Source: BMS3Bbin11 sp034659075 (GTDB taxonomy: Bacteria; Pseudomonadota; Gammaproteobacteria; BMS3Bbin11). From it: DNA of 47,354 bases. The stretch is taken from contig JAYEGM010000054.1 in the NCBI GenBank assembly GCA_034659075.1, positions 1 to 47,354 of the forward strand, read 5' to 3'. A program made the position numbers and the translations under genes. Positions within the stretch are counted from its first letter, which is position 1, and each line of letters begins with the position of its first letter. Positions 8,704-18,700 of this stretch are shown one piece after another. The notes under the pieces were generated by a model. It was not told the origin of the DNA, did no database searches, and worked only from the letters and a program-made list of their open reading frames with translations.

Positions 8704-9459
8704 TTAATTTGCGGCCTTGCAGATGGCAAGGAAGCTTTCGGCCTGCAATGATGCGCCACCAATCAGACCACCGTCTATATCCTGCATACCAATAAGAGCA
8801 TCTGCATTACCCGCATTCATACTGCCGCCATACAGGATCTGCATGTTTTCTGCTACTTCAGTACTTAGAGCCGAAAGCATATTGCGGATAAATTTGTGTA
8901 CTTCCTGCGCCTGCTCCGGGGTAGCGGTCATCCCGGTACCGATTGCCCAAACAGGCTCATAGGCAATGACAGTGTCGGCCAGTTTATCAATGCCTACGAC
9001 ATCAATAGCTGCCTGCAACTGGCGAGCGACGACCGTTTCAGTGTCACCGGATTCTCTTTCAGCCAGTGTTTCACCCACACACAATACAGGAATCAGGCCG
9101 CCATCCTGCGCAACCTTGAACTTGGTGGCGACATCTTCGTCGCTTTCACCATAGATTGCTCGACGTTCTGAGTGACCGACTAATACATACTTGCAGCCGG
9201 CATCAACAAGCATGGAAGCAGAAATCTGACCTGTAAATGCGCCGCTTTCGTTAATATCCAGATCCTGAGCACCGAGGGATATATCATCTCGTCCATTTAA
9301 CGCATCGGCGGCACGTGGAATTAATATGTAAGGCGGGCAAATAAGCACTTCTGCATTGGTGACATCAGCTCGGCCAGCAGCAATTCCATTGACCAGATTC
9401 ACGGTGCTCTCCGAGTCACCATTCATCTTCCAGTTACCAGCAACCAGGGGACGACGCAT
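8704..9459 (-). CDS. tpiA: triosephosphate isomerase
   Basis: Glycolytic/gluconeogenic enzyme interconverting dihydroxyacetone phosphate and glyceraldehyde 3-phosphate in the cytoplasm. The 251-residue product is full length, with K11 in GNWKMNG, H96 in VGHSERR, catalytic E168 in AYEPVWAIGTG, and the phosphate-binding loop YGGSMN near the C-terminus. The start at 9459 has AAAGGAG upstream. It is followed by secG. Confidence 0.97.
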   Translation of the reverse strand: MRRPLVAGNWKMNGDSESTVNLVNGIAAGRADVTNAEVLICPPYILIPRAADALNGRDDISLGAQDLDINESGAFTGQISASMLVDAGCKYVLVGHSERRAIYGESDEDVATKFKVAQDGGLIPVLCVGETLAERESGDTETVVARQLQAAIDVVGIDKLADTVIAYEPVWAIGTGMTATPEQAQEVHKFIRNMLSALSTEVAENMQILYGGSMNAGNADALIGMQDIDGGLIGGASLQAESFLAICKAAN

Positions 9460-9502
9460 GCAATACTCCTTTAGTATTTATACCATATATGATGGGGGCG
9501 CA

Positions 9503-9531
9503 ATGGTACGCGTGAAGCGCTTGAAAATCAA
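9503..9531 (-). promoter_or_regulatory. promoter for tpiA-secG
   Basis: TTGATT (9531-9526) and TACCAT (9508-9503) are 17 bp apart in the short glmM-tpiA gap; the -35 box overlaps the glmM stop codon. This would allow tpiA-secG expression independent of the upstream ftsH-folP-glmM transcript. Judged by consensus match only. Confidence 0.45.
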
Positions 9532-10874
9532 TGTGAATTGCCCGCTTCCTGGCGAACGATTTCAGCCAGTGACTCGCAATTGCTTTTTACCTGGGATGCA
9601 TCGATACCTTCTATCATCACGCGGATCAAAGGTTCTGTGCCTGAAGGTCTGAGTACAACACGCCCACGCTCACCAAGTTCGGCTTCGACCGCCCTGACCG
9701 CATCATTGATGAGGGCATTATTCTTCATTTTAAAATCACGTGAAATCGTCACATTGATCATCATCTGCGGGCAGGTTTCCATTTCACCTGCCAGATCAGC
9801 CAGTGGTTTGCCGCTATCATGCATGACTTGCAATACTTCCAGTGCCGCAACTATGCCATCACCGGTAGTCGATTTATCCAGACAAATTATATGGCCGGAG
9901 GCTTCACCGCCTAAATCCCAGCCATTTTTTCTCATCAGTTCCAGCACATAACGGTCACCCACAGCGGCCCTGATAAAATCAATCTTATTGGCACGCAAGG
10001 CCTGCTCCATCCCGAGGTTGCTCATTACGGTGCCAACGACGCCTCCCTGCAACTCACCACGCCGGGAGCGAGCCAGAGCCATAATGAGAATCAGCTTGTC
10101 GCCATTTACGATCTCTCCGCGATGGTCGACCATAATCAGGCGGTCGCCGTCACCATCCAGTGCAATACCCAGGTCAGCCCCCTGCTTTACAACTTCAGAT
10201 TGTAATGTGGCTGTATCCGTTGCGCCGTAGCCATCATTAATATTAAAACCATCGGGCTTATCGCCGATCACATGTAATCTGGCTCCCAATTCAGTCAATA
10301 CGCTCGGGGCAATGTGGTAACTGGCACCATTTGCGCAATCCAGTATTATTTTCAGTCCTTCAAGACTCACCTGATTGGAAATCGTCGCCTTGCAATATTC
10401 GATATAGCGGCCGGCCGCATCGAGATAGCGCCGGGCCTTACCCAGGTCACGTGAATCGACTGTTTTGAATGGCTGCTGCATCATTGCCTCAATTGCCTGC
10501 TCTGTCTCATCGGGCAGTTTCTCACCTGCAGGTGAGAAGAATTTTATACCGTTGTCATAATAAGGATTGTGTGAAGCGCTGATGACTACTCCGGCCTGAG
10601 CGCGCGCAGTGCGTGCTAGATAGGCAATGCCCGGCGTAGGCATTGGCCCTAACAAACTGACATCCACACCGGCAGATATAAGGCCGGCTTCCATGGCAGA
10701 CTCAAGCAGATAACCTGAAACACGCGTGTCTTTACCAATGATTATCTTGCCGCGACTATCTCCATTGCTGCCGAGCACATTACCCAGAGCCCAGCCTAAC
10801 TTCATCACTGTAGTGGGCGTAATCGGCTCTTCCCCCATGCGCCCGCGAATTCCATCTGTACCAAAATATTTCAT
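9528..10874 (-). CDS. glmM: phosphoglucosamine mutase
   Basis: Converts glucosamine-6-phosphate to glucosamine-1-phosphate for UDP-GlcNAc, and hence for peptidoglycan and LPS. The 448-residue protein has the phosphoserine loop VVISASHNP with the active serine at 101, the metal loop DGDGDR, a sugar-binding GGEASGH and the C-terminal phosphate loop RPSGTEPLIRV. The ATG overlaps the folP stop as ATGA, so the two are translationally coupled, as in many gammaproteobacteria. Confidence 0.97.
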   Translation of the reverse strand: MKYFGTDGIRGRMGEEPITPTTVMKLGWALGNVLGSNGDSRGKIIIGKDTRVSGYLLESAMEAGLISAGVDVSLLGPMPTPGIAYLARTARAQAGVVISASHNPYYDNGIKFFSPAGEKLPDETEQAIEAMMQQPFKTVDSRDLGKARRYLDAAGRYIEYCKATISNQVSLEGLKIILDCANGASYHIAPSVLTELGARLHVIGDKPDGFNINDGYGATDTATLQSEVVKQGADLGIALDGDGDRLIMVDHRGEIVNGDKLILIMALARSRRGELQGGVVGTVMSNLGMEQALRANKIDFIRAAVGDRYVLELMRKNGWDLGGEASGHIICLDKSTTGDGIVAALEVLQVMHDSGKPLADLAGEMETCPQMMINVTISRDFKMKNNALINDAVRAVEAELGERGRVVLRPSGTEPLIRVMIEGIDASQVKSNCESLAEIVRQEAGNSH

Positions 10875-11716
10875 TTACTTTTCCTTTTTTCTGCTTCAAC
10901 CGCTTCTACCATGCGAATTGCATCTGTGGTCGCCTTCACATCATGAACTCTTACAATATTGGCACCATTCCGTACCGCCAGCAAGGTCAGCGCTATGCTG
11001 GCATAGACTCTATCGTTAACGCCTAAGCCCAGGGTCTGCTCAATCACACTCTTGCGTGACAGGCCTGCCAGTACTGGAAGATTATGGACCCTGATCTGCT
11101 CAAGCTGGTTCAGCAAAGTAAAATTCTGCTTCCGCGTTTTACCAAAACCAAAGCCCGGATCGAGTATCAGGTTGCTGATATCCAGCCCGGCTTCAACACA
11201 GTTGGCTACCCGCTGCGACAAATAATCTCTGATATCTGTCGTTACGTCGTCATAAACCGGGTTGTGCTGCATGGTTCCCGGTTGCCCCTGCATATGCATC
11301 AGGCAAACCGGCACATTGAGTTCTGCAGCCGTGCTGAGTGCCCCTTTTTCGTTCAGAGCACGCACATCGTTGATCATGCCTGCACCGGCCTGCACTGCCG
11401 CATTCATAACCAGGGCTTTCGATGTATCGATAGAAATCAATACATCAAAACGCTTTGCCAGCCCTTCAATAATCGGAATAACACGCTGCATTTCCTCATC
11501 AGCGCTAACGGCAGCTGCACCCGGCCGGGTGGATTCTCCCCCGATATCGATGATATCGGCACCTTCTTCAATCATTCCTGCTACATGATCGATAGCATCA
11601 TCGACAGCAAGAAAAAGACCCCCGTCCGAAAAGGAATCAGGGGTCGCATTGAGGATGCCCATGATAGCTGCCCGCCCTGTTTGCAGGAGCAGGCTGCCAT
11701 CGGCTTTAGCTAACAT
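10871..11716 (-). CDS. folP: dihydropteroate synthase
   Basis: Condenses 6-hydroxymethyl-dihydropterin diphosphate with p-aminobenzoate in folate synthesis; the sulfonamide target. The 281-residue TIM barrel shows GILNATPDSFSDGG, the pyrophosphate loop GGESTRPGA, LDPGFGFGKT and a C-terminal RVHDV segment. It starts six bases after the ftsH stop and overlaps glmM. Confidence 0.97.
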   Translation of the reverse strand: MLAKADGSLLLQTGRAAIMGILNATPDSFSDGGLFLAVDDAIDHVAGMIEEGADIIDIGGESTRPGAAAVSADEEMQRVIPIIEGLAKRFDVLISIDTSKALVMNAAVQAGAGMINDVRALNEKGALSTAAELNVPVCLMHMQGQPGTMQHNPVYDDVTTDIRDYLSQRVANCVEAGLDISNLILDPGFGFGKTRKQNFTLLNQLEQIRVHNLPVLAGLSRKSVIEQTLGLGVNDRVYASIALTLLAVRNGANIVRVHDVKATTDAIRMVEAVEAEKRKSK

Positions 11717-11722
11717 ATTCCG

Positions 11723-13633
11723 TTAATGTTCGCCTGCCGGTTCATCCATTTTAGGCTCAGGGCCTTTTTTATCACTCTTGTCGCTGGAGGAATCATCTTT
11801 ACCCGGTGCTTTGCCGTGAAGGTCAGCCGGTGGAAGTGGATCCTCACCTGCCATGATGGCATCAATTTGCTCGGCATCAAGGGTTTCCCATTCAAGCAGG
11901 GCTTTGGCCATGATTTCCATTTTATCTTTATTTTCTTCAATTATCTGTCGGGCACGGGCATATTGCTCGTCAACAATTCGACGAATCTCCTTATCCACCA
12001 GTTCAGCCGTCGAATTACTAAGATTTTTATGTGTCGTCACGTCCCTGCCGAGGAAAACTTCACTCTCATTTTCGCCATAAACACGGGTCCCCATCAGGTC
12101 ACTCATACCCCAGCGCACGACCATGTTTCTGGCCATATCGGTAGCACGTTCAAAATCATTCGATGCGCCGGTGGTCATCTGGTTCATAAAAATCTCTTCG
12201 CCGATACGACCACCCATCAGCACAGCGATGTTAGACAGTAAATAGCTGCGGGTGTGGCTATAACGGTCTTCAGTCGGCAACTGCATAGTGACGCCGAGGG
12301 CTCTGCCACGGGGAATGATGGTTACTTTGTGTACGGGGTCCGTACCGGGCAGTGTCTTGGCAACAATTGCATGCCCAGCTTCATGATACGCAGTATTACG
12401 CCGCTCTTCTTCCGGCATAATGATGGAACGTCGTTCAACGCCCATAATAATCTTGTCTTTGGCCAGTTCGAACTGCTCCATTTTCACGGTTCGCAGATTT
12501 GCTCTGGCCGCAAACAATGAAGCCTCATTGATCAGATTGGCCAGATCAGCACCGGAAAAGCCCGGTGTGCCACGCGCAATAATACTGGCGTCGACATCAT
12601 CATCAATGGGAACCTTGCGCATGTGCACTTTAAGGATCTGTTCCCGACCACGGATGTCCGGCAAAGGCACATACACCTGACGATCAAAACGACCGGGGCG
12701 CAACAAAGCAGGATCAAGCACATCAGGGCGGTTGGTAGCAGCGATAACGATAACACCCTCATTGCCTTCAAAACCATCCATTTCCACCAGCAGCTGGTTC
12801 AAGGTCTGTTCACGTTCGTCGTGACCGCCACCCAGACCCGCACCACGGTGACGACCTACCGCATCGATTTCATCGATAAAGATAATGCAGGGGGCGTGTT
12901 TCTTGGCCTGTTCGAACATGTCCCGCACACGCGAGGCACCGACACCGACAAACATTTCTACGAAATCAGAACCTGAAATGGTGAAGAACGGCACCTTGGC
13001 TTCACCGGCAATCGCCCTGGCCAACAGTGTTTTACCGGTACCCGGCGAGCCGGTCATCAGCACACCCTGTGGAATTTTCCCGCCCAGCTTCTGAAAGCGC
13101 GACGGGTCACGCAGGAATTCCACCAGCTCGGCAACCTCTTCCTTGGCCTCATCAACACCGGCAACATCGTCGAAGGTCACCTTGTTTTTGTCTTCGGTCA
13201 GCATACGTGCTTTGCTCTTGCCAAAGCTCATGGCACCGCGACCACCGCCGCCCTGCATCTGCCGCATGAAGAATATCCAGACGCCTATCAGCAGCAGCAG
13301 AGGGAACCAGCTGATAAAGATGCTCATCAGCAATGAAGGCTGTTCGGGCTCTTTCGCATCAACGACAACGCCATTTTTCAGCAGGTCATTGATCAGATCC
13401 GGATCATCCGGGGAAAAAGTCTTGAAAGTTGTGCCGTCCTGACGCGTACCCGTAATATTACGCCCGGCGATCGTCACTTTGCTTACCTGACCCTGCCTGA
13501 CATCGGCTATGAATGAGGAGTAATCCAGCTTCGTCATCTGCCCCTGCTGCCGCGGTGCAAAATTATTGAATATGGTCATCAGGACTACGGCAATAACCAG
13601 CCACATGACGAGATTTTTTGAGATATTGTTCAA
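11723..13633 (-). CDS. ftsH: ATP-dependent zinc metalloprotease FtsH
   Basis: Membrane-anchored AAA protease that degrades misassembled membrane proteins and selected regulators. Two N-terminal membrane helices (about 7-24 and 102-123) flank a periplasmic domain. Walker A GSPGTGKT is at 195-202, Walker B FIDEID follows at about 252, and the zinc site HEAGH is at 417-421. The 636-residue length is typical. The start is a TTG at 13633 with GAGG seven bases upstream. Its usual regulators HflK and HflC are encoded at 40-42 kb. Confidence 0.97.
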   Translation of the reverse strand: MNNISKNLVMWLVIAVVLMTIFNNFAPRQQGQMTKLDYSSFIADVRQGQVSKVTIAGRNITGTRQDGTTFKTFSPDDPDLINDLLKNGVVVDAKEPEQPSLLMSIFISWFPLLLLIGVWIFFMRQMQGGGGRGAMSFGKSKARMLTEDKNKVTFDDVAGVDEAKEEVAELVEFLRDPSRFQKLGGKIPQGVLMTGSPGTGKTLLARAIAGEAKVPFFTISGSDFVEMFVGVGASRVRDMFEQAKKHAPCIIFIDEIDAVGRHRGAGLGGGHDEREQTLNQLLVEMDGFEGNEGVIVIAATNRPDVLDPALLRPGRFDRQVYVPLPDIRGREQILKVHMRKVPIDDDVDASIIARGTPGFSGADLANLINEASLFAARANLRTVKMEQFELAKDKIIMGVERRSIIMPEEERRNTAYHEAGHAIVAKTLPGTDPVHKVTIIPRGRALGVTMQLPTEDRYSHTRSYLLSNIAVLMGGRIGEEIFMNQMTTGASNDFERATDMARNMVVRWGMSDLMGTRVYGENESEVFLGRDVTTHKNLSNSTAELVDKEIRRIVDEQYARARQIIEENKDKMEIMAKALLEWETLDAEQIDAIMAGEDPLPPADLHGKAPGKDDSSSDKSDKKGPEPKMDEPAGEH

Positions 13634-13675
13634 ACTAGTGCCTCAATGATAAGAGAAATGAGTTTCTGACTGTCT

Positions 13676-13704
13676 ATTTTGCCTTGCTAGCTACTGCGTT
13701 TCAA
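13676..13704 (-). promoter_or_regulatory. possible promoter for ftsH
   Basis: TTGAAA (13704-13699) and CAAAAT (13681-13676) are 17 bp apart in the 107-bp rlmE-ftsH gap. The -35 resembles both sigma-70 and heat-shock sigma-32 boxes, but no CCCCAT-type -10 box is present, so I favour sigma-70. Confidence 0.35.
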
Positions 13705-13740
13705 TATAAAAACACCTATAAACAGCAGGTAACTGACTGA

Positions 13741-14370
13741 TCACCCTTTGAATCTTCGTGCCAGCAAGTAGACTTCAGAGCTACGAGAGCGGGATGCATC
13801 AGGCTTTCTTGAAACCACAGACTGAAAATGCCTTAATATTTCCTGCCTTAACTGATCAAAACCGCCACCCTGAAACACCTTCATCAGTAAGGTACCTTCT
13901 TTAGCCAGTACGGAGCAACTCCAGTCGAGCACGCCCTCAGCCAAACCAATGGACCTGGCCTGATCAGCCAATGTTATACCACTTATATTGGGGGCCATAT
14001 CTGATAACACAAGGTCAACACGGCTGTCACCCATCATTTGTATAAGCTGTGTTCGAATTTTCTCTTCAGTGAAATCGCCCTGGATAAAATCCACACCCTC
14101 TACTGGGCCCATAGGCAGCAGATCTACAGCGACCAGATAATCTTTTTTCCCCAGCCGGGTGCGCGCATACTGACACCAGCTGCCAGGTGCTGCCCCGAGG
14201 TCAACCACATTCATCCCAGGGCGTAAAAGCCTGTCTCTTTTATCTATTTCTTCCAGCTTAAAAGCAGACCTGGCCCGGTAGCCGGCTTTTTTTGCTTTTT
14301 TGACATAACTGTCATTGACATGCTCTGTCATCCAGTTGCGGCCAAATCGATGCTTTTTGTCAGCACTCAC
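13741..14370 (-). CDS. rlmE: 23S rRNA 2'-O-ribose U2552 methyltransferase
   Basis: SAM-dependent enzyme (FtsJ/RrmJ) that methylates U2552 in the ribosomal A-loop late in 50S assembly. The 209-residue protein has the SAM loop VVDLGAAPGSWCQYA and the conserved YVKKAKKAGYRARSAFKL near the N-terminus, supplying the first catalytic lysine. LSDMAPNISG and MKVFQGG contain the other catalytic-tetrad positions. The start is a GTG at 14370. It precedes ftsH and is divergent from yhbY, the standard gammaproteobacterial arrangement. Confidence 0.96.
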   Translation of the reverse strand: MSADKKHRFGRNWMTEHVNDSYVKKAKKAGYRARSAFKLEEIDKRDRLLRPGMNVVDLGAAPGSWCQYARTRLGKKDYLVAVDLLPMGPVEGVDFIQGDFTEEKIRTQLIQMMGDSRVDLVLSDMAPNISGITLADQARSIGLAEGVLDWSCSVLAKEGTLLMKVFQGGGFDQLRQEILRHFQSVVSRKPDASRSRSSEVYLLARRFKG

Positions 14371-14463
14371 AATTCAAAACCCCATTATATTATCGACGAG
14401 AAACTCTGCTTTATTCATTGTACAATCAGGCCTTCTTACAGGTTACAAAAAACCGGAGTTTAA

Positions 14464-14757
14464 ATGTCTCTCAACCGCAAGCAAACATCTTATTTACGCG
14501 GCCTGGCACATCCATTACCCGCGAATGTGAGTATCGGTGGTTCCGGTCTTACTGAAGCGGTTATGGCCGAACTTGAATCGACCCTGGATCATCATGAACT
14601 GCTGAAAATAAAGATTGCCACAGACAACCGGGATTTACGGAAAAAGTTTGTTCAGGATATTTGCTCTTCAACGTCGGCGGAACTGGTGCAGCAAATTGGC
14701 AAGGTCGCGGTGATTTTTCGTCCCAGTGAAAAACACAAGATTAAACTCCCGGGCTAA
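14464..14757 (+). CDS. yhbY: ribosome assembly RNA-binding protein YhbY (CRM domain)
   Basis: Small CRM-domain protein that associates with pre-50S particles. The 97-residue product covers the whole domain: LNRKQTSYLRGLAHPL at the start, the GSGL loop, DHHELLKIKI in the middle and the C-terminal GKVAVIFRPS. A CCGGAG ribosome site precedes the ATG. It is transcribed away from rlmE. Confidence 0.92.
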   Translation: MSLNRKQTSYLRGLAHPLPANVSIGGSGLTEAVMAELESTLDHHELLKIKIATDNRDLRKKFVQDICSSTSAELVQQIGKVAVIFRPSEKHKIKLPG

Positions 14758-14782
14758 TTAGTGCCAATAAGGTACAACACCC

Positions 14783-15229
14783 TCAATCGGTATGATTATC
14801 CTTTGCAAGACCACAATGTGAAACCCGTTCAGGCTGTCGTATCACCAGTAGCAAACCCAGCAGACTTAGCATTAAAAATAGCCCACTGGCAATCCCATGC
14901 AACATGGCGAAACGTTCATGTATAGCGGTACCCTTTACTATTGCCCCGCCTGCCATACCCCGTATGCCCGCGATCTCAGGCGTCAGGTAAAACAAATTTA
15001 TAGCAATAAAAGCAGCGATCAATAATAGCACTAGAAAGCGCCATTTTGCGCGATCAAGAAAACTATAGATGACGGTAAGAGCTAATGCAGAAGCCAGCCC
15101 AAACCAGCTCATCAGGGTAAACAGTTCGCCTGCAATACTGCCTGCTAATTGCGGATTTTGCAAAGAACTGAACAGTACCGGGGCGACTAGATATCCCACG
15201 GCCCACAGGCCGCCAATCCAGAGTGTCAA
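14783..15229 (-). CDS. DUF4149 membrane protein
   Basis: Integral membrane protein of unknown function, with four hydrophobic helices and the family N-terminus TLWIGGLWAVGYLVAPVLF. The first standard start is a TTG at 15229 (148 residues). However, eight more in-frame codons upstream (CTG at 15253) read LLNLQRVI, a typical family beginning, and no ATG, GTG or TTG precedes them before the greA stop. The true start is therefore uncertain. It follows greA by 27 nt on the same strand. Confidence 0.8.
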   Translation of the reverse strand: MTLWIGGLWAVGYLVAPVLFSSLQNPQLAGSIAGELFTLMSWFGLASALALTVIYSFLDRAKWRFLVLLLIAAFIAINLFYLTPEIAGIRGMAGGAIVKGTAIHERFAMLHGIASGLFLMLSLLGLLLVIRQPERVSHCGLAKDNHTD

Positions 15230-15256
15230 AATGACACGTTGTAAATTAAGCAGTAT

Positions 15257-15733
15257 CTATATGTATTTGACACTCAAAATCTCGTAGGTCGTGACACCGC
15301 CAGGAGTCTGCACATCGACTTCATCCCCCTCTTCTTTACCGATTAATGCACGGGCAATAGGAGAACTGACGGAAATTCTCAATTTTTCGATATCTGATTC
15401 CAGGTTGCCGACAATTTGATAAGTAACTTCCGCTTCTGTCGCAACGTTATATAATTCTACTGTCGCACCGAAAACAACGCGTCCACCCGTATCCAGCGTT
15501 GTCGGATCAATAATCTGGGCCTTGCCCAGAGAACTGTCCAGCTCTTTGATACGGCCTTCGATGAAACCCTGCTCCTCACGCGCGGCGTGATATTCGGCAT
15601 TTTCAGACAAATCGCCATGCGCACGTGCTTCAGCTATCGCATCAATGACTTTTGGCCGGGCAATCTGCTTCAAATGTTTAAGCTCTTCGCGCAGGCGCTC
15701 TGCACCCTTGCTGGTCAATGGCAAACTTTCCAT
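15257..15733 (-). CDS. greA: transcription elongation factor GreA
   Basis: Binds the RNA polymerase secondary channel and stimulates cleavage of backtracked RNA. The 158-residue protein has an N-terminal coiled-coil with the acidic tip segment DLSENAEYHAA and a C-terminal FKBP-like domain with SPIARALIGKEEGDEV. It follows carB by 55 nt on the same strand, the usual carAB-greA order. Confidence 0.97.
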   Translation of the reverse strand: MESLPLTSKGAERLREELKHLKQIARPKVIDAIAEARAHGDLSENAEYHAAREEQGFIEGRIKELDSSLGKAQIIDPTTLDTGGRVVFGATVELYNVATEAEVTYQIVGNLESDIEKLRISVSSPIARALIGKEEGDEVDVQTPGGVTTYEILSVKYI

Positions 15734-15788
15734 TTCAATTCCTTAAATTCTTTATTCGTTCATTCATTACATTCAAACAGCAACAGGA

Positions 15789-18700
15789 CTACTTCAGCGA
15801 CTTATGCAGGTCCTGGAGTTTATAAACGGTCACCACATTCTCAGCACGGTGTGCCTCCACTGCCGCTTTGGCCGCAGCGAGTGTGGTGAAGTTGGTCACC
15901 TTATGCAGTAACGCCTCTCTGCGAATGGTGTAGGAGTCTTTTAGACTGCGCTTACCTTCTGTGGTATTGATGACGATGTCAATTTCATCATTTTTAATCA
16001 TATCTACGATATGCGGCCGACCCTCACGAACCTTATTGACCTGCCTGACTTTGACCCCGGCCGCTTCAATGATTTTTGCAGTTCCTCTGGTGGCCAGTAT
16101 TTCGAAACCGTGCCCAACCAGGTAGCGTGCCACTTCAACAACACGTGGCTGATCAATGTCGCGCACACTGATAAAGGCTTTGCCTTTCTCAGGTATATTT
16201 GCACCGGCGGCCTTCTGCGTCTTGTCAAAGGCTTCACCAAAGGTCATGCCAACACCCATGACTTCGCCGGTAGACTTCATTTCCGGGCCCAGCACCGGGT
16301 CGACACCCGGGAATTTGATAAAGGGGAAAACCGCCTCTTTGACTGAAAAATACTCCGGAATGATTTCCCCGGTAATGCCCTGCTCAGCCAGACTGACACC
16401 CGTCATACATCGGGCGCCTATTTTTGCCAGAGGCCGGGATGTTGCTTTGGAGACAAAAGGAACCGTACGTGAAGCACGAGGATTTACTTCCAGCAGGTAA
16501 ATGTCCTCTCCCTTCACCGCAAACTGAATATTCATCAGCCCGCGCACGCCGATTGCCAGGGCCAGACTGGTGGCCTGCTCGCGTAATTGCTGAATGATAT
16601 TTTCAGGCAAACTAAACGGCGGCAATGAACAGGAAGAGTCACCGGAATGCACACCGGCCTCTTCAATGTGTTCCATGATGCCGCCAATGACGACATCTTT
16701 ACCATCACAGACGGCATCAAGGTCCACCTCTATCGCATCATTCAGAAAACGATCGAGCAATACCGGCGAATCATTGGATACCTGGATAGCGACCTTCATG
16801 TAATTGTCCAGGTCTTCTATATTATGCACGATCTCCATCGCCCTGCCGCCCAGCACATAGGACGGCCTGACAACAAGCGGGAAACCAATTTCTTCGGCGC
16901 CAATCAGCGCTTCTTCACGACTACGCGCTGTACGGTTTGGCGGTTGCAGTAAGCCAAGGTCTTCTACCAGTTTCTGGAAGCGTTCCCTGTCCTCTGCCAG
17001 GTCGATCGAATCCGGTGAAGTGCCGATTATCTTCGCACCGGCGCCTTCCAGGTCTTCCGCCAGCTTCAGGGGCGTCTGTCCGCCATATTGCACAATCACC
17101 CCGGCTGGGTTTTCAATATGAATAATTTCCAGCACGTCTTCCAGCGTCAGTGGCTCGAAATATAAACGGTCAGAGGTATCAAAATCTGTTGAAACGGTTT
17201 CCGGGTTACAGTTGACCATGATGGTCTGATAACCATCTTCACGGCAGACCTGTGCAGCATGCACACAGCAGTAATCAAATTCTATCCCCTGACCGATGCG
17301 ATTCGGGCCGCCGCCGAGAACCATAATCTTGCGGCTGCTGTCCGGGTTTGATTCACACTCTTCTTCGTAGGTTGAGTAGAGATAGGCGGTAGAGGTGGAA
17401 AATTCTGCAGCACAGGTATCGACCCGTTTGTAGACCGGGCGAATGCCATGTGAATGACGGATTGCACGGAACTCATGCTCATTAACAGACAACAACCGAG
17501 ACAATCTAAGATCAGAAAACCCTTTACGTTTCCATGATCTTATCTGCTCTTTTGTAAGCAATTTCTTATCCAGGCCCCGTATTTCCTGTTCCATCTTGAT
17601 CAGCTGTTCTATCTGATGCAGGAACCACATATCGATACGGGTAAGTTCGTGGATTTCATCCCTCGACATGCCGGCACGAAATGCCTCGGCAATGTACCAG
17701 ATACGATAACAGCCGGGAACTCGAAGCTCGCGGTAAAGGGTCTCTTTCAGTTCGCCCGGATCGGTATCGGTACAAATTTCGTCGAAACCGTCGGTGCCGA
17801 TTTCCAGTCCTCGCAAAGCCTTCTGCAGAGACTCCTGGAACGTTCTGCCGATCGCCATTACTTCACCGACAGACTTCATCTGCGTGGTCAATACACTGTT
17901 TGCCGCAGGGAATTTCTCAAAATCAAAACGTGGAAATTTGGTGACTACATAGTCAATACTGGGTTCAAAAGAAGCCGGCATTGCACCGCCAGTGATCTCG
18001 TTCTGTAATTCATCCAGTGTGAAGCCGACAGCAAGCTTGGCTGCAACTTTAGCAATCGGGAATCCGGTCGCCTTCGAGGCCAGTGCAGATGAACGCGATA
18101 CCCGCGGATTCATTTCAATGACGATCATGCGCCCGTCATCGGGGTTGATCGCATACTGTACATTCGAGCCACCGGTATCAACGCCAATCTCACGCAATAC
18201 TTCGATGCTGGCATCACGCATGATCTGATATTCTTTATCCGTCAGCGTCTGTGCAGGTGCAACGGTTATCGAATCCCCGGTATGCACACCCATAGGATCA
18301 AAGTTTTCGATTGAACAGATGATAATGACATTATCAGCCGGGTCGCGCACGACTTCCATCTCGAATTCCTTCCAGCCGAGTATGGATTCTTCGATCAGCA
18401 GTTCAGAGGTCGGTGAGGCATCAAAGCCACGGTCGCATAGGTCAAAATATTCTTCGCGGTTGTAGGCAATTCCACCGCCGGTTCCACCCATGGTAAAAGA
18501 TGGACGGATGATGGCTGGAAAACCAACCATGGCAAGGATTTGCTCGGCTTCTTCCATATTGTGCACTATCGCACCACGGGCCGTTTCCAGCCCAATCGCT
18601 TCCATTGCCTGGCGAAAAAGCTCGCGATCTTCTGCTTTATCAATGGCTTCGCGGGAAGCACCGATCATTTCTACATTATAGCGTTCAAGCACACCTTCTT

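Noticed and set aside
14371..14389. Near-leaderless rlmE promoter
   Set aside because: A perfect TATAAT lies about 14 bp from the GTG start, but no -35 box is recognisable, so it is not listed as a promoter.
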